Source: Diabrotica undecimpunctata
Taxonomy: Eukaryota; Arthropoda; Insecta; Coleoptera; Chrysomelidae
Direction: 5' to 3'
Length of the DNA stretch: 64,000 nucleotides
NCBI RefSeq assembly: GCF_040954645.1
Contig: NC_092806.1
Coordinates: 159,336,328 to 159,400,327, forward strand
Position numbers and translations under genes: made by a program. The first letter of the stretch is position 1; each line of letters opens with the position of its first letter. Below, one piece after another: positions 21,240 through 32,627 of the stretch. The notes beneath the pieces are model-generated. The model was not told where the DNA came from, did not search any database, and saw nothing but the letters and a program-made list of their open reading frames with translations.

Positions 21240-22645
21240 TACCCTTTTTTTATGTTTAATACTTATTTCAATAGTTACAACTAGCTGTTGTAATGGTTAT
21301 AATTTGGCACCTCGAAGCGGCGTCCTTTTTAAATTGCTAGAGGTATTTCCTGTTTCCTTTTGTTTTGTTTGTCCCAAGAGATTCACGTTAGTACCCCTTT
21401 GTTTCATTCTTTGTAGTTGCCCCAATCCGACCCCTTGCCATTTACTTATCCACGACCCCAGCTCTCCAAACAAACCCTGAGTGCCGTTCGCACAGTTTCG
21501 TTTATTTTGCTTGCCCTATCTCTACTGTCAATAATTTCTATCCCCAATTTTCTACCCCATGTGGTAGGCAAAATATTTCGTTACAGGATATACTCAGCTT
21601 TTGATATCAAACTCTCTGTTGGACTGCTCAGTCCCGAACATTCAAGTTCCATTTTGGGTAAGGCTCAAACATAACAAAAAGAAGAAACAGCCGAATTAAA
21701 GATTCCTAAAGCAGTAACAAGAACTGTAGTACTTTATGGGCAAGAATGGGTCATTCATGAACAAGGGATATATCCTCTAAAAAAACAACAATGGCAAAGA
21801 ATACTACAACAGCAACAAAAAAGAAAGTATAATGAAGAAAGGAAGACACCATCTTTGCTGGATGGCGGTGTTGAAGAAGATCTGGAGAAGCTAGTACTCA
21901 GAAACTGGTGAATAATAACTGAGGATCAATCTCAAAGCAGACAGTTGCCAGTTGGTAGGTACCACGAGATGTAGTATCCAGGAGTAAGTAATTATAGTAT
22001 AAGAAGAAGAAAGATACTCGAATTTTACGCATTTGGAATCGAAACAAACAATAAAAAGAATTATCTCTAACCTTTGGCATTCGAAAGATACGAGTCTAAA
22101 CACCGTTCTCTGTCAGGGTCACGCAATAATCTTTCCAAAGTATTTTAGTGTATCATCAGAGTTTTTGCATATATTAATATTACCGTTTATCAAAAAACTA
22201 GTTCGTTTACACATATTAGCTACCGTTATCGTGGCAACAAGATAAATAACTTACAAAACGTTGATTTATAAGGGAAGAATATTGTCTCTTTTGCTGGTTA
22301 TCTTTTGCACGAACCATTAACTGTGTATTTTTGTGCAACAAAAGATTGCTGTAATCAGGGATTATTACAAAGAAAGAAACTTTGATAAAAACAAAAAAAG
22401 TTTTCTGCATAAGTCGAAGTAAAACAAAAGATACAGTTTTATCAAATACCCAAAATTACAACAACAATGTACTTAATGGGATCAAAGTAGAAACCAAAGC
22501 TTAAACAACTACGTCTTAAGAATGCTTTACAAATCATTTAACTTTATCTTTAAAAACAGTTATTTCTGTAATGTTAAAGAGTTAGAACTAACAATGTGAG
22601 AATATTACATAAGAACGGTACTCAGTTTTTGGGGTGAGATTAGTC
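21240..22645. other. mostly noncoding; one weak RT-like scrap
   Basis: At about 21690-21770 the + strand reads KAVTRTVVLYGQEWVIHEQG, resembling the LINE post-RT block (Y-G-E-W), followed by a Q-rich run. That is too short to assign. An open frame at 21417-21674 has a hydrophobic middle but no recognised domain. The rest is AT-rich without features. Confidence 0.3.
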
Positions 22646-22650
22646 GTGGA

Positions 22651-23865
22651 TTCTTCTTCTTCATGTGCCTTGTCCGTTCCGAACGTTGGCAATCAACATG
22701 GCTATTCTGACTTTGTTTACGGCAGATCTGAATAGTTCAGCAGATGACAATCCGAACCATTGCCGCAAGTTTTGGAGCCACGAATGTCTTCTTCTCCCTG
22801 GACCTCTTCTGCTATTTTCCCTTGAACGAAACGATCAGCTGTAGTACTCTATATTTATTATGTCTCATAACGTGACCCAAGTATTCCAACCTTCTTTTCT
22901 TTATACTTATTCCTACCTCTCTCTCTTTACCTATCCGGCGTAGTACCTCTTCGTTGGTCACGTGCTCAGTCCAGGATATACGTCGGTAAGCCCACATTTC
23001 GAAGGCCTCTACTTTTTTCATCAATGTTGCGGTCATTGTCCACGCCTCCATTCCATATAACAAAACCGGGAATACATAACATTTCAGAAGTCGAATTTTG
23101 AGAGGTAGGGTGAGGCTTTTAGAGGTGAAAATTTGCTTCATGCTAGTGAACGATGCTCTTGCCTTTTCTACTCTTATACGTATTTCCTTCGCTTGATCCC
23201 AATTTGAGTTAACTGTTGTTCCCAAGTAGATGTACGAATCCACGTGTTCAATTCTTTCATTGTTTAATATCAGTTGCTGTGGTAGTTGTTGGGTTTTGCT
23301 TACTAACATGCATTTGGTTTTTGTGATATTTAGTCTGAGTCCGTATTGTGCACTTGTTTTTTGTATCTTACTCATTAGGCAACTCAGTTCCTCCATGCTA
23401 CTTGCTAGAATCACAGTGTCATCAGCATACCTTATGTTATTAATTATTTCTCCATTTATCTTTATGCCTTCTGTGCTTTCCTCCAGCGCTGTCTTAAATA
23501 CTTCTTCTGAGTATATATTAAAGAGAATAGGAGACAAGATACAGCCCTGTCGTACCCCTTTCTTGATCTCAATTTTATTGGTCAATGTAGATCCTACTTT
23601 CACTTTAGCTGTTTGACCCCAATAGAGACTTGCTATTGTTCGAATGTCTCTGTAGTCAACTCCGATCTTATGGAGAACTTCAATTATCTTTTCGTGCTTT
23701 ACGTTATCGAATGCTTTTGCGTAGTCTATAAAGCATATGTACACGTCTTTGTTCATATCTCTGCAGCGCTGGATGAGGACCTGTAGACTAAAAAGTGCTT
23801 CTCTTGTCCCAAGATAATTCCTAAACCCAAACTGCGAATCTCCAATGTTATCCTCGCATTTATGG
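22651..23865 (-). mobile_element. RTE-like LINE, RT core to 3' end (minus strand)
   Basis: The 314-residue open frame (23756-22812) plus a continuation to 23865 covers EALFSLQVLIQRCRD, the first catalytic block YICFIDYAKAFDNVKH, GVRQGCILSPILFNIYSEEV, the second catalytic block RYADDTVILASS, then YGLRLNITKTKCM and YIYLGTTVNS, and the tail LEYLGHVMRHNKYRVLQLIV. Both RT aspartate blocks are intact. A short in-frame deletion sits at MWAYRRISWTEHV, where the other copies have RRILRISW. The tail is frameshifted at about 22815 and ends in ATGAAGAAGAAGAA at 22651. 5' truncated; no endonuclease. Confidence 0.9.
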
Positions 23866-23869
23866 ATAT

Positions 23870-24335
23870 CCCGTCTTATCCCGTCCTATCCCGTCGTGGA
23901 TAAGAAGTTTAGATATTCAAGATTTTAGCAGGAAATCTAGACGGGGAAAAACAACATAACACTTTTTTAAATCAATGTTATGTTACTTAACAACATTAAG
24001 GCTGAAATTAATCAATCTTTTTTAAGAAAAGTCAAAGTTTAAAAAAAACTTTAATCAAACAAAATTATTGAAAATTGTTTAAACAGGAGTATTGAAAACA
24101 AAGAGTACTTTGCGTTCCGACTAGAGTAGAAGGAGTGAGAGTAGCCGACTGATTGACCAGCTGCGCTCTTCAAAAACTTTAACACAGTTTCAGAAAAAAT
24201 GATACATCTCGGGATCTACTGAAAGAAATTTGCTCTTTCTTTTTTAAACTGGGGTACAACATTAAAATAATAGCATTTATCGTATTTTCATTGCAAAATT
24301 ATCCAAAACAAAGTAGCTAATACTAGTATTAATAC
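23870..24335. other. noncoding
   Basis: Starts with three imperfect direct repeats of CTTATCCCGTC/CCTATCCCGTC (23873-23900). Nothing else recognised. Confidence 0.4.
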
Positions 24336-24363
24336 TATGAAATGAAGAAAATAAAAATTAAAA

Positions 24364-24700
24364 ATGGATAACAATTTAAAAACTGACACAGTAATCACCA
24401 AACCAATATTAACATCTTCAGCACCAACCTCTTCTTCAACATTAAACTACTCTAATGCCGTAAGTAACTTTACTTTTCCATCCAAAGCTTTAGGCGTCAA
24501 GTATTTGTTGCTCCAACAACTAATGATCATATTTCAAATTCACTTCTAATATCTCATGACAATACCCCCTACAGAATGTATCTTTCCTTAGATGGCATAA
24601 ATTGCTGTAAATGTAATACCACATACCAAATATTGACCAGCTATCTATAAATCTATAAATGAAACAGAAAATTATCCAATAAATAAAACATCCCTTACAT
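24364..24700 (+). pseudogene. possible retrotransposon ORF1 remnant
   Basis: The + strand reads LNYSNAVSNFTFPSKALGV, then in another frame NTPYRMYLSLDGINCCKCN. The YSNAVS..FPSK opening resembles ORF1 proteins of insect non-LTR elements, which carry a Cys-rich RNA-binding part. The Ser/Thr-rich composition around it (TSSAPTSSSTLN) also fits. Evidence is weak and the frame is broken. Confidence 0.25.
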
Positions 24701-24854
24701 CAGAAACCACAACTGCTCATCAATCCAGTACTCCTGCTACTTCTTTAACCAGACCACTACCAAATACCTCTTTCAACTCACAAATGACAAAATGACTAAA
24801 TCAATGACTAAGCAATGACTAAAACTACTTTTATGAAAATGTAAGTCATTTCTT

Positions 24855-25355
24855 TGCAATAATCATCTCAGTTTAGAACTAAGACAACGAATGGTTAAGT
24901 GTTATGTTTGGTCCGTACTTTTCTATAGTGCAGAAATGTGGACGCTAAAAGTATCGATTATGAACAAAATTAAAACATTGGAAATGTGGGTTCATAGACG
25001 AATGCTGAAGATACCTTGGACGGCAAGGAAAACTAATGAAGAAGTACTAAGGAGCGTCAGCAAACAACAAAGATAGAGAACTGCTAAAGACTGTTAAATA
25101 TCGAAAAATGTCTTATCTGGGACATATAGTAAGAAGAAGTCGATATAAAATATTACAACTGATCCTTAAAGGCAAAATAGAGGGTCGTAGAGGTGTAGGA
25201 AGGAAACGGGTTTCTTGGTTGAGGAACATTCGAGAATGGACTCGGATATCAAATGTGGGACAATAAATCCATATTGCAGAAGATCGAGAAGCTTTCGCAA
25301 TGGTGATCGTTAACGTCGGATAATTCTGATATGGCATGCGAAGAAGAAGAAAACA
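24855..25355 (+). mobile_element. RTE-like LINE 3' end
   Basis: Begins LSLELRQRMVKCYVWSVLFY and continues MWTLKVSIMNKI, MWVHRRMLKIPWTARKTNE, LGHIVRRSRYKILQLILKG and GRKRVSWLRNIREW across one frameshift near 25070. It ends GGCATGCGAAGAAGAAGAAA. It abuts the minus-strand LINE that follows at 25356, and its (GAA)n end lies exactly at that junction. Confidence 0.8.
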
Positions 25356-26286
25356 CATGCCTGAGTTTCATCCATTGTGGCTTTAATGAGTCTAATTAGC
25401 TTGTGTGATATTGCCAATTCAGCCAAAATATTTTAGGGTTTATTCCTTTTGACTGAGTCGTATGCCTGTTTGAAATTTACAAACATGTTGTGAACATCAA
25501 GATCATGTTCCCATGATTTACTCAAGATATGTTTGACTGTAAATATTTGATCTAGTGTCGATCTTTCCCGTCGGAAGCCCGTCTGATACTCTCCAATATT
25601 TTCTGCTAGTGGTTGGAGCCGCTGGTTTATAATATACGTGAGGACTTTATAATATGCTGTACATAGTAGAGAAATTCCACGGTAGTTTTTGCGCTGGAGT
25701 TTGTCTCCATTTTTATAGATCGGACATACTATACTTTTCTTCCAGTCGTCGGGTATTTTCTTTTTTTGCCATATGTCTTTGATGAGCGCGTGGATGTGAC
25801 TTGCTAGGTGGTCGCCTACCTTATACAATTCTGCTAGTATTTCGTCAACTCCTGGGGATTTATTGTTTTTCTGGGCCTTAATAGCTTCGAGAACTTCCTC
25901 TATGGTTGGTGCTTCTACTACATTCTCTACTTCATTCTCTTTTACGTAGTTCGTACCCATTTCATCTTCCATGTCTACTTGTGTACCAAGTAGGGTCTGA
26001 AAATAATTCTTCCAGGTTTCTGTGACTTTCTGTTGGCCACTGATTATTTGCCCACTTTCACCTTTAAATAGACTTGTTTGAGGTTTATGCCCACTTTTTA
26101 TCTTTTTTAGGTATTCGTAAGCCCCTCTAATTTCGTTGTTTTTGAAATTTTTTCCATTTTTTCTATTTGTCCATTTTCATAGGCTCTTTTTTTGTTTCTA
26201 CATGTTCGTCTTTCACATGTTCTTCTTATTATATATATTTTGGGTGCTTCATTTCTTTCCTCTATTGCTTGTCTGCACTCGTCATC
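25356..26286 (-). mobile_element. RTE-like LINE, linker and RT N-terminal half (part 1 of 3, minus strand)
   Basis: A minus-strand LINE in three pieces (28922-28687, 26684-26602, 26286-25356). This piece carries the linker (FDDECRQAIEERNEAPKIYI, SGQQKVTETWKNYFQTLLGT) and RT fingers: EVLEAIKAQKNNKSPGVDEI, LYKVGDHLASHIHALIKDIW, KNYRGISLLCTAYYKVLTYI, GEYQTGFRRERSTLDQIFTV and MFVNFKQAYDSVKR. In the last the expected FIDF is changed to FVNF, altering the catalytic aspartate region. It ends at about 25356 before YADD. Open for 179 residues (25972-25433). Confidence 0.85.
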
Positions 26287-26607
26287 GAACCTTAATTTAA
26301 AAACACTATTTCAACTACAACTTTTAAAAACCAAGTCAAAGAGTACCTAGTGACCATATGTCCTTATACATTAGGTGAATATTACCAGAGTGTATCTGTG
26401 AATGCCCAAGCTGCAACATAACCAAATTTAATGTTATTTTAATTATATTATGATGTCCATATTGTACGTTTTATATGTATTTTAATGTTTTAAATATTTT
26501 TAATGTATTGTGTTCATTTTGTTGTAATGATTAATATTTATAATTTTAGTTTGACTTGCTGTAAACCTTGTTGTATCTTACAGTCAAATAAACTATCTAT
26601 CTATCTA
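26287..26607 (+). mobile_element. LINE 3' end with (CTAT)n tail, nested
   Basis: A + strand LINE terminus: a short coding scrap (FKNTISTTTFKNQVKEYLVT), an AT-rich 3' UTR, and (CTAT)n at about 26588-26602. It splits the minus-strand RTE-like LINE, with AACCTT present on both edges as the apparent target duplication. Jockey/CR1-like elements end this way. Confidence 0.75.
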
Positions 26608-26684
26608 TAACCTTGCTTCTCTTCTCTCCTTTTTCTTGTTTCCCAGGGTGGACGCTGCCGCTGTCATTACTGCTGCTTTGATAT
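26608..26684 (-). mobile_element. RTE-like LINE, part 2 of 3
   Basis: The minus strand reads NIKAAVMTAAASTLGNKKKE, the linker normally just before the FD(D/E)ECR block. It joins the pieces on both sides in reading order once the two insertions are ignored. Confidence 0.75.
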
Positions 26685-26686
26685 TA

Positions 26687-28684
26687 CAGTAAAACCTCGA
26701 TATAACGGACTACTTGGGGAGACGGGGTGTCCGTTAAAGCCGAAAGTTCGTTATATAAAAATATGTTTAAAATAAATAGAAATTTTTTTTTAAATATGTA
26801 CGTATTTAGATGTATATAAAAAATTCAAAATACAAACAAAATTCTATTTAATTGACTTCGGACATTCGTCGTGAAGTGACGTTGCTGTTGATATCGACGC
26901 GCTTGCTGTCGGCAATCCAGTTTTGAAAAAGAAACCAGGGTTCGTTTGCACTTTCGATGTTTGCTGTTTTTTTATAATCAACTCTCTAAAATTACGAATA
27001 TGCGTAGAACACAGTTGAACTTCTTTATCTGATGAATAATCAATAACTGTTATTAGAGCGTCGAGATGTGATCTTACCTCTGATAACTTCATTTTTAGTA
27101 GTCTTGTTTTGTCACCTTCTTCGGTATCATCACTTCTATCCTCATTTTTTAGGTTCATAACTTCATCTGCTATTTCACTTTCAGTCATGGTGTAATATCT
27201 TCCTTAGCTATATGTTGTCCGGCATTATTATGTATTGTCCTACAGAAATCAGTAACTTCCAACCCTTCTAAATCTGTGTATGCATCTAGGCCATCAAACA
27301 AATCCTTCCAACCATGTTTTATTGTTTGCTCTTTCACCTCCTCCCATGCTACAGCAAAATTAAAAATTGTTGACTTTAAATTGTAATTTGCAAGGTACGC
27401 TGCCCTCTTGTATCTTCTACATTATTTCCATCGATCAATACAACTATTACATCTTCTAAAAACTTTCTGCGATATATTCGTTTGGTTGCCAAAATTATTC
27501 CCTGATCCATTTGTTGAATAAGCAATGTTGTATACTTTGAAAAAAACAAACAGCTAAAGTTGCTAGGTTTACGAGATTTGCCAACCATTACAGGAGTCAA
27601 TCTATGCGATCCATCGGCGTTAGCACAAAGCCGAGATCCTCTTCTTGTTAATTTTTCTTCTAGAATTAGATTTGTCATATTTGGAGGATTGTGTGCTTTC
27701 AGGCAAAGTACGCCATAACAAACCAGTTTCGTCAGTTTTGAAATCTGAGATTCTAATAGCATTTCGTTACTTATAATGTTCTATTAATTTTTGACTAAAA
27801 GGTTCTATTTCTTCTTTTGGGGCAGTTGAAGCTTTGCCGTAAATTTTTTTATTTATGATTCCGTGCTTTTTGCGAAAGCGCTAGAGCCATCCATCACTTG
27901 TTCTGAATGGTATGTCCATATGACTTTCTAATTTAATTGCATCAGATTTTAATTCGACTACCCGGACTGGGACCCCTCTAGAAAGTTGCCTCTTCCAGTG
28001 AAGTTTTACGAGCCAATTTCATTCGTTTTCTAAGATTGTTCTCTCCTACTATCTAAGATAAGCTGTTCTCTCCTACATCACACATGAATGCAAATTTATT
28101 TATTTTGTTTTTGTTTTTTTTATGTCCGAAACAGTTTGCTTTTTTATGCCATATTGATCACATATATGATGAGACACAGACGTTTCAGACTCCAACGTTT
28201 GTATAATATCTAGTTTTTGATTGATTTTTAGATTGATTCTTTTCCGTTGGTCCATATTTAAAGGGTAGGATTGCGAAAATTTTAACTTACTTATTGGCGT
28301 ACACTAAATGTGTTAGTTTAGCAACACCCATATAATCATAAAAACCTACGTGTTATTATATCAGGGAATCCCCTAATAATATGTGATAATCTCACTTTCT
28401 GTCTCTTGCCTACAAATGTGCAAATTTATATCTCATGTGTGTATTTTTTATGTTTCTCTAACAAATTTATTTTTCAGCAACAAAAAATATATACATATTA
28501 CTATTAGAAATGACTCTTATGCTAGATTTTGTTGAAATTCTTTGTGAAATACAGTGGTATGGGACGGGTTAAGCATGTATAATATTAACAGTACGTTTTT
28601 ATTTTGTTTTATATTTGACCAGATTTTTTGTCCGTTATATCCGAAGTCCGTTAAATAGAGGTCCGTTATATCGAGGTTTTACTG
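26687..28684 (-). mobile_element. pogo/Tigger DNA transposon, near full length
   Basis: A 1998-bp element whose ends begin CAGTAAAACCTCGATATAAC on both strands. It is flanked by TA duplications (26685-26686 and 28685-28686). It encodes a broken minus-strand transposase (separate entry). Insertion into the RTE-like LINE is exact: removing the element and one TA restores the LINE reading GKWNNIKAAV. ATAACGGAC-like motifs recur inside both ends. Confidence 0.93.
26844..28255 (-). pseudogene. pogo/Tigger transposase, broken
   Basis: The gene starts with ATG at 28255. Its N-terminal helix-turn-helix (CENP-B type) reads MDQRKRINLKINQKLDII, then ESETSVSHHICDQYGIKKQT. A second DNA-binding block (SDGWL*RFRKKHGI) has Trp changed to TAG at about 27880. 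The catalytic region has SRLCANADGSHRLTPVMVGK and SRKPSNFSCLF. The C-terminus (27188-26844) is an acidic, helical tail typical of the group. Frame changes occur near 28130-27960, 27770 and 27375. At least four disabling lesions; inactive. Confidence 0.88.
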
Positions 28685-28686
28685 TA

Positions 28687-28922
28687 TTCCATTTGCCCTC
28701 CATGGATTGCAGTTCTCGCGTCCTTGCGACTTCTTCTTCGAATTTCTCTTTACATTCCTGAATCTTCAGTTTTTCCAGGTCCAGTTTGTTTGTTCTTTGT
28801 TGTCTTTCGTTTCTTTCTTTGTTAACTCTGCATCTAAATTTGGTTTGGAGTAAAAGATGGTCTGATCCACAGCATGCTCCTCGTCGTGCCTCTCTTCTGG
28901 CATAGAATTTATAACATCTCAC
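28687..28922 (-). mobile_element. RTE-like LINE, endonuclease C-terminal end (part 3 of 3)
   Basis: The minus strand reads YARREARRGACCGSDHLLLQ, then TKFRCRVNKE and ARTRELQSMEGKWN. RRGAD..SDHxL is the closing block of the apurinic-type endonuclease, with the catalytic Asp-His (SDH) present. The LINE continues across the pogo insertion at 28684. Its 5' end at about 28922 touches the hAT remnant. Confidence 0.8.
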
Positions 28923-29105
28923 ATCTCACTTCTTATAATAAGATCAGGAAAACCTCACAATATCGGAGAACAACTTATTTCGCCAGCTGTTGAAGAGGCG
29001 TTAAAAAACTGTTCTATACCAGCAGAAATACTCAAAAGAATTTCTAAGACATTTAGTTAAAAAACGAACCATTTTTCAATTCACTTGGACGAGTCAACAT
29101 TTAGA
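28923..29105 (+). pseudogene. hAT (ZBED5-like) transposase fragment, left part
   Basis: The + frame reads SGKPHNIGEQLISPAVEEAL, then IPAEILKRIS and HFSIHLDESTF. This is the start of the catalytic core of hAT transposases of the ZBED5-like group, where the LDES(T) aspartate is catalytic. The frame stops exactly where element B begins. Confidence 0.75.
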
Positions 29106-31894
29106 CTAGGCGGGATCTGTAGAAATTCAGACCATAATGGACATTTTCCATAGGAAGCTATTTGTTTGCTGGAATCCCTTTAGGATGTACCCAATATCGA
29201 TAATCACGATATGCGCCAGTCGCAAACCCTCTGCTAAATTTTTTTTTTAACAAAATCTGAAAACAATTGAAAATTTCTCATTTTTTTGCTCCTATTTTCG
29301 TTTATAATTCGGAAAATATTGATCCCAGAGAAAAAATTATAAGAAGTAAAAAGTTTCGCTATTCAATTTTACACAATATTTCGTTAGCTAAAAATTGAAA
29401 ATTTAATGTTTATTGTTAAAAAATAGCAATAATTGGAAAAAAAGTACAAAAAAATGAAGTTAATCCTTTAAATGTTTTCAACTTTTTAAACTTGACTTAC
29501 AAGCTCCATATTCCGCCTAAAAAAACTTTTTAATATGTTTAAAACGTGTGCTAAATTTTGTTAGGATCGGTCGGATAGGTTTTGCATAATAATTTTGCAA
29601 TCCAGCCTACTGGAAAAAAATCGCAAATTTTAAAATTTATAGTAGGCCCCAAATAAGCCTCTTAGATAGTTGCAAATTTTTTTACATATAAAGAAAGGCT
29701 TAAACTTTCAATCACCTTTTGTAAAATTTAAATCGGTTTACTAGGAGAGCCTAGAAATTTTTTTTAAAGTTTTAAACATTTTTTAGGCTTATAAACAAAT
29801 TGAATAACTTTACGAGCTTTAAACATATCAATTTCAAAATTTATGAGGTTGTGATACAACCTCTGCATTTTTTATCAATGAAAAAGCAAAATTGTTAAAT
29901 TGTTTCCAACAAATAATGATATATCGCAAGAAGCAACCATTTTTAATGAAAAAAGTGCCACTAAGGAAGAAATTAAACTCAGCGGATGTAAAATTATATC
30001 GGCATTGTATATGGGCCACTCAAATTGCGATTTTACATTGAATAAAATTCGCTACTTGTGCTTTAATAAAGGTTGCAAAAATAAAAATTTTCAATTGTTC
30101 ATGCTGCCACCAACACAATCTGCAGCTGAGCAACACTCGCTTCGTGTATATTTCCAAGTACAGCAGTGGCGTGGAAATAACCTGAATGCTACTGAGTGGG
30201 GGTGGGAACTAACTCAAAATGGTCTTGAGCCAATACAAACTGAGCAGGTATTACTACCTGACTCACTGATTATTCAGAAATATTAGTTGTAAATGTAAAA
30301 AACTTTGTTCAAAAATGGATTCCTTAGATTTTCTAGAGGCACAAGATAAAGCTACAGATGAAGGAGAAGAAACATTAAATTTACAGATCGAGGATGAAGA
30401 TATTGAAATGGAAAATGAAGGTTTTGAGGAAGAAATAAGACCTGAAGATTCTTGTCCTTCCAAAAAAAGAAAGACTTAAAAAAAATTATTGAAGATTGAG
30501 TCAAAATAAAGTTTATTTATGAAAAAAAAAAATTTTTTTTTCGTTCACCTTTGTTTTAACAATTTAAATTATTTATTAACAATTTATAAATACATATTTG
30601 TTTACTAAAAGTAACAATTTACTTCAATGTATAAATTGCAAGCTCAAAAAAAATGCATGAAGAAAAAATGCAATTACTTGTTTAACATACAATTATTTAT
30701 TGTAAATTTCCCAATTTGCAATTAAAAATGGTATTTGAAAATATGATATTTGAAATCCTTGTCGTCCGACACATCAATTAAAAAAAAAGAGCAAAATTGG
30801 TTAACAAGAAGCCGAGGTAATGCAATTTTTAGCGCGCGCTATGATTTTGAACTCGCCAATTCACATTTTGAGTGAATGTCCCCCACCACCACCTCTCATG
30901 CATTCCGAGCGACATTTTACGCGAAAACGGTTTTTTATTTGTCTTTTTTTATGTATGTTGCCATGAAGCGCATTACGTAAAACTTTTCATATACACAGTA
31001 CTTGACCAGACGAGGGTACTTGTTTAAAAACGAGCCCTCTATCACTTATGGTTACACGGCAAATGTATGCCAACTTTGACCTTCAATATCTCGGCAACCA
31101 GTAAGCCGAATGTATCTTTTTTTTTTAAAGAAGCATCTTTTAATATTCTTTAAGTGTATAAATTTTGAAATTAATATGTTTAAAGCTCGTAAAGTTATTC
31201 AATTTGTTTATAAGCCCAATATATATATATAAAAAATGTTTAAAATTTTAAAAAAATTTCTAGGCTCTCCTAGTGAACCGATTTAAATTTTACAAAAAGC
31301 GTTTGAAAGTTTGTGCCTTCCTTTATATGTAAAAAAATTTGCAACTATCTGAGAGGCTTATTTAGGGCCTACTATAAATTTGAAAATTTGCGATTTTTTT
31401 TCCAGTAGGCTGGATTGCAAAATTATTATGCAAAACCTATCCGACCGATCTTAACAAAATTTAGCACACGTTTTAAACATATTAAGAAGTTTTTCTAGGA
31501 GGAATATGGAGCTTGTAAGTCAAGTTTAGAAAGTTGAAAACATTTAAAGGATTAACTTCATTTTTTTGTACTTTTTTTCCCATTATTGCTATTTTTTCAA
31601 CAATAAACATTAAATTTTCAATTTCTAGCTAACGAAATATTGTGTAAAATTGAATAACGAAACTTTTTACCTCTTATAATTTTTTCTCTAGGATCAATAT
31701 TTTCCGAATTATAAAAGAAAATAGGAGCAAAAAAATGGGAAATTTTCAATTGTTTTCAGATTTTGTTAAATAAAAAATTTAGCACAGGGTTTGCGACTGG
31801 CGCATATCGTGATTATCGATATTGGGCACATCCTGAAGGGATTCCAGCAAAAAAATAGCTTCCTATGGAAAATGTCCAATCCAAAACACTAGAT
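29106..31894 (+). mobile_element. palindromic TA-flanked element B (long inverted repeats, gene remnant inside)
   Basis: About 2.79 kb. Arms 29106-29845 and about 31157-31894 are reverse complements over roughly 0.74 kb, starting GACTAGGCGGGATCTG at the left and, at the right, ...AACACTAGA. It is the same family as element A in inverse orientation. It sits inside a hAT frame, giving independent support for both borders; TA or TTA abuts each end. Inside are a CXC-type gene remnant (29876-30477) and a 0.6-kb noncoding segment shared with A (30525-31078). The left arm is about 70-80 bases shorter than the right relative to A, because the gene-side junction has been deleted. Superfamily not assigned. 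Confidence 0.88.
29876..30477 (+). pseudogene. element B gene: CXC-type protein of a repeat-associated arthropod family, truncated
   Basis: The frame is open from about 29876 to 30286 and, after a one-base frameshift near 30270, on to TAA at 30477. The first part reads LYMGHSNCDFTLNKIRYLCF, then MLPPTQSAAEQHSLRVYFQV and TEWGWELTQNGLEPI. The second starts ISCKCKKLCSK, the opening C-x-C of a CXC domain, then jumps to an acidic tail (EDEDIEMENEGFEEE) and a basic end (PSKKRKT). Most of the CXC domain is missing; a matching second half stands alone at 13654-13793. I recall the LPPT-x-HS-RVY-QVQ-W block from many uncharacterised arthropod proteins, function unknown. AATAAA follows at about 30506. 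Confidence 0.6.
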
Positions 31895-31990
31895 TATAAT
31901 GAAGCACTCTTATTGGCATACGTATAGGTGTATCAAACAGAATATCAAACATTTTACTGCACAATTTTTGTTTGTAAGTATATTTGTAAA
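31895..31990 (+). pseudogene. hAT (ZBED5-like) transposase fragment, right part
   Basis: Directly after element B the + strand reads NEALLLAYV and then a stop. This is the block that follows LDEST in ZBED5-like hAT transposases, so it continues the fragment ending at 29105. Little survives beyond about 31940. Confidence 0.6.
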
Positions 31991-32620
31991 TAATAGTAAA
32001 TCCTGCGTCAAGTTCGTTATATTAATTTTATATTATATTACATATATTCAATAATTAAATTAAAAAATCGTTTATTAAAATCAAAACAAAACTTGATATC
32101 TTAACCACCACATTTCGAAACCGAAATTCACAAAAAAAAACAAAATAATTTTAACACGTATTAATCTTAAAGGTCATATGTCAAAAGTGTGCTTATTGGA
32201 TGGAACAGCACATTACAAAAACAAATAAAATTCTTTTGGCTAAAGTTTAGAGTCAGATTTAAAATTAAAATGAGTTTTTTGTCGAACGAGTTTGAACTGG
32301 TTTAGCGATAGTACTGTTAGACTGTGAGTGCGTTGTTTTTTATGACCAGTGTCGGATTAAATTTATTTATCATTTTTGGACAGTGTGCACTGTGATAGTA
32401 GTTCAAATTCAAGATTAAAAATAGCTTTAGTTCTTTGCAGAACCAAGCGCTTAGCATATATGTGCTGTATAATTGTTTTTACCATAAAATAATAGTACCC
32501 GAACATGCAAATATTATTTATTTGAGCAGTGGCGTACCTAGAATTTTCCTGGTGGGGGGTTGGTTGGGCACCGAAATTTTTTTATGCTTACTTTGAATCC
32601 TTAAAATTTGGGTTCTAGTT
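31990..32620. other. AT-rich noncoding, nothing recognised
   Basis: No gene seen. A G-rich patch, GGTGGGGGGTTGGTTGGG, lies at about 32551-32568. Confidence 0.4.
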
Positions 32621-32627
32621 TAATTGA

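Noticed and set aside
22216..22410. Short minus frame
   Set aside because: No motif and skewed composition; treated as noise.
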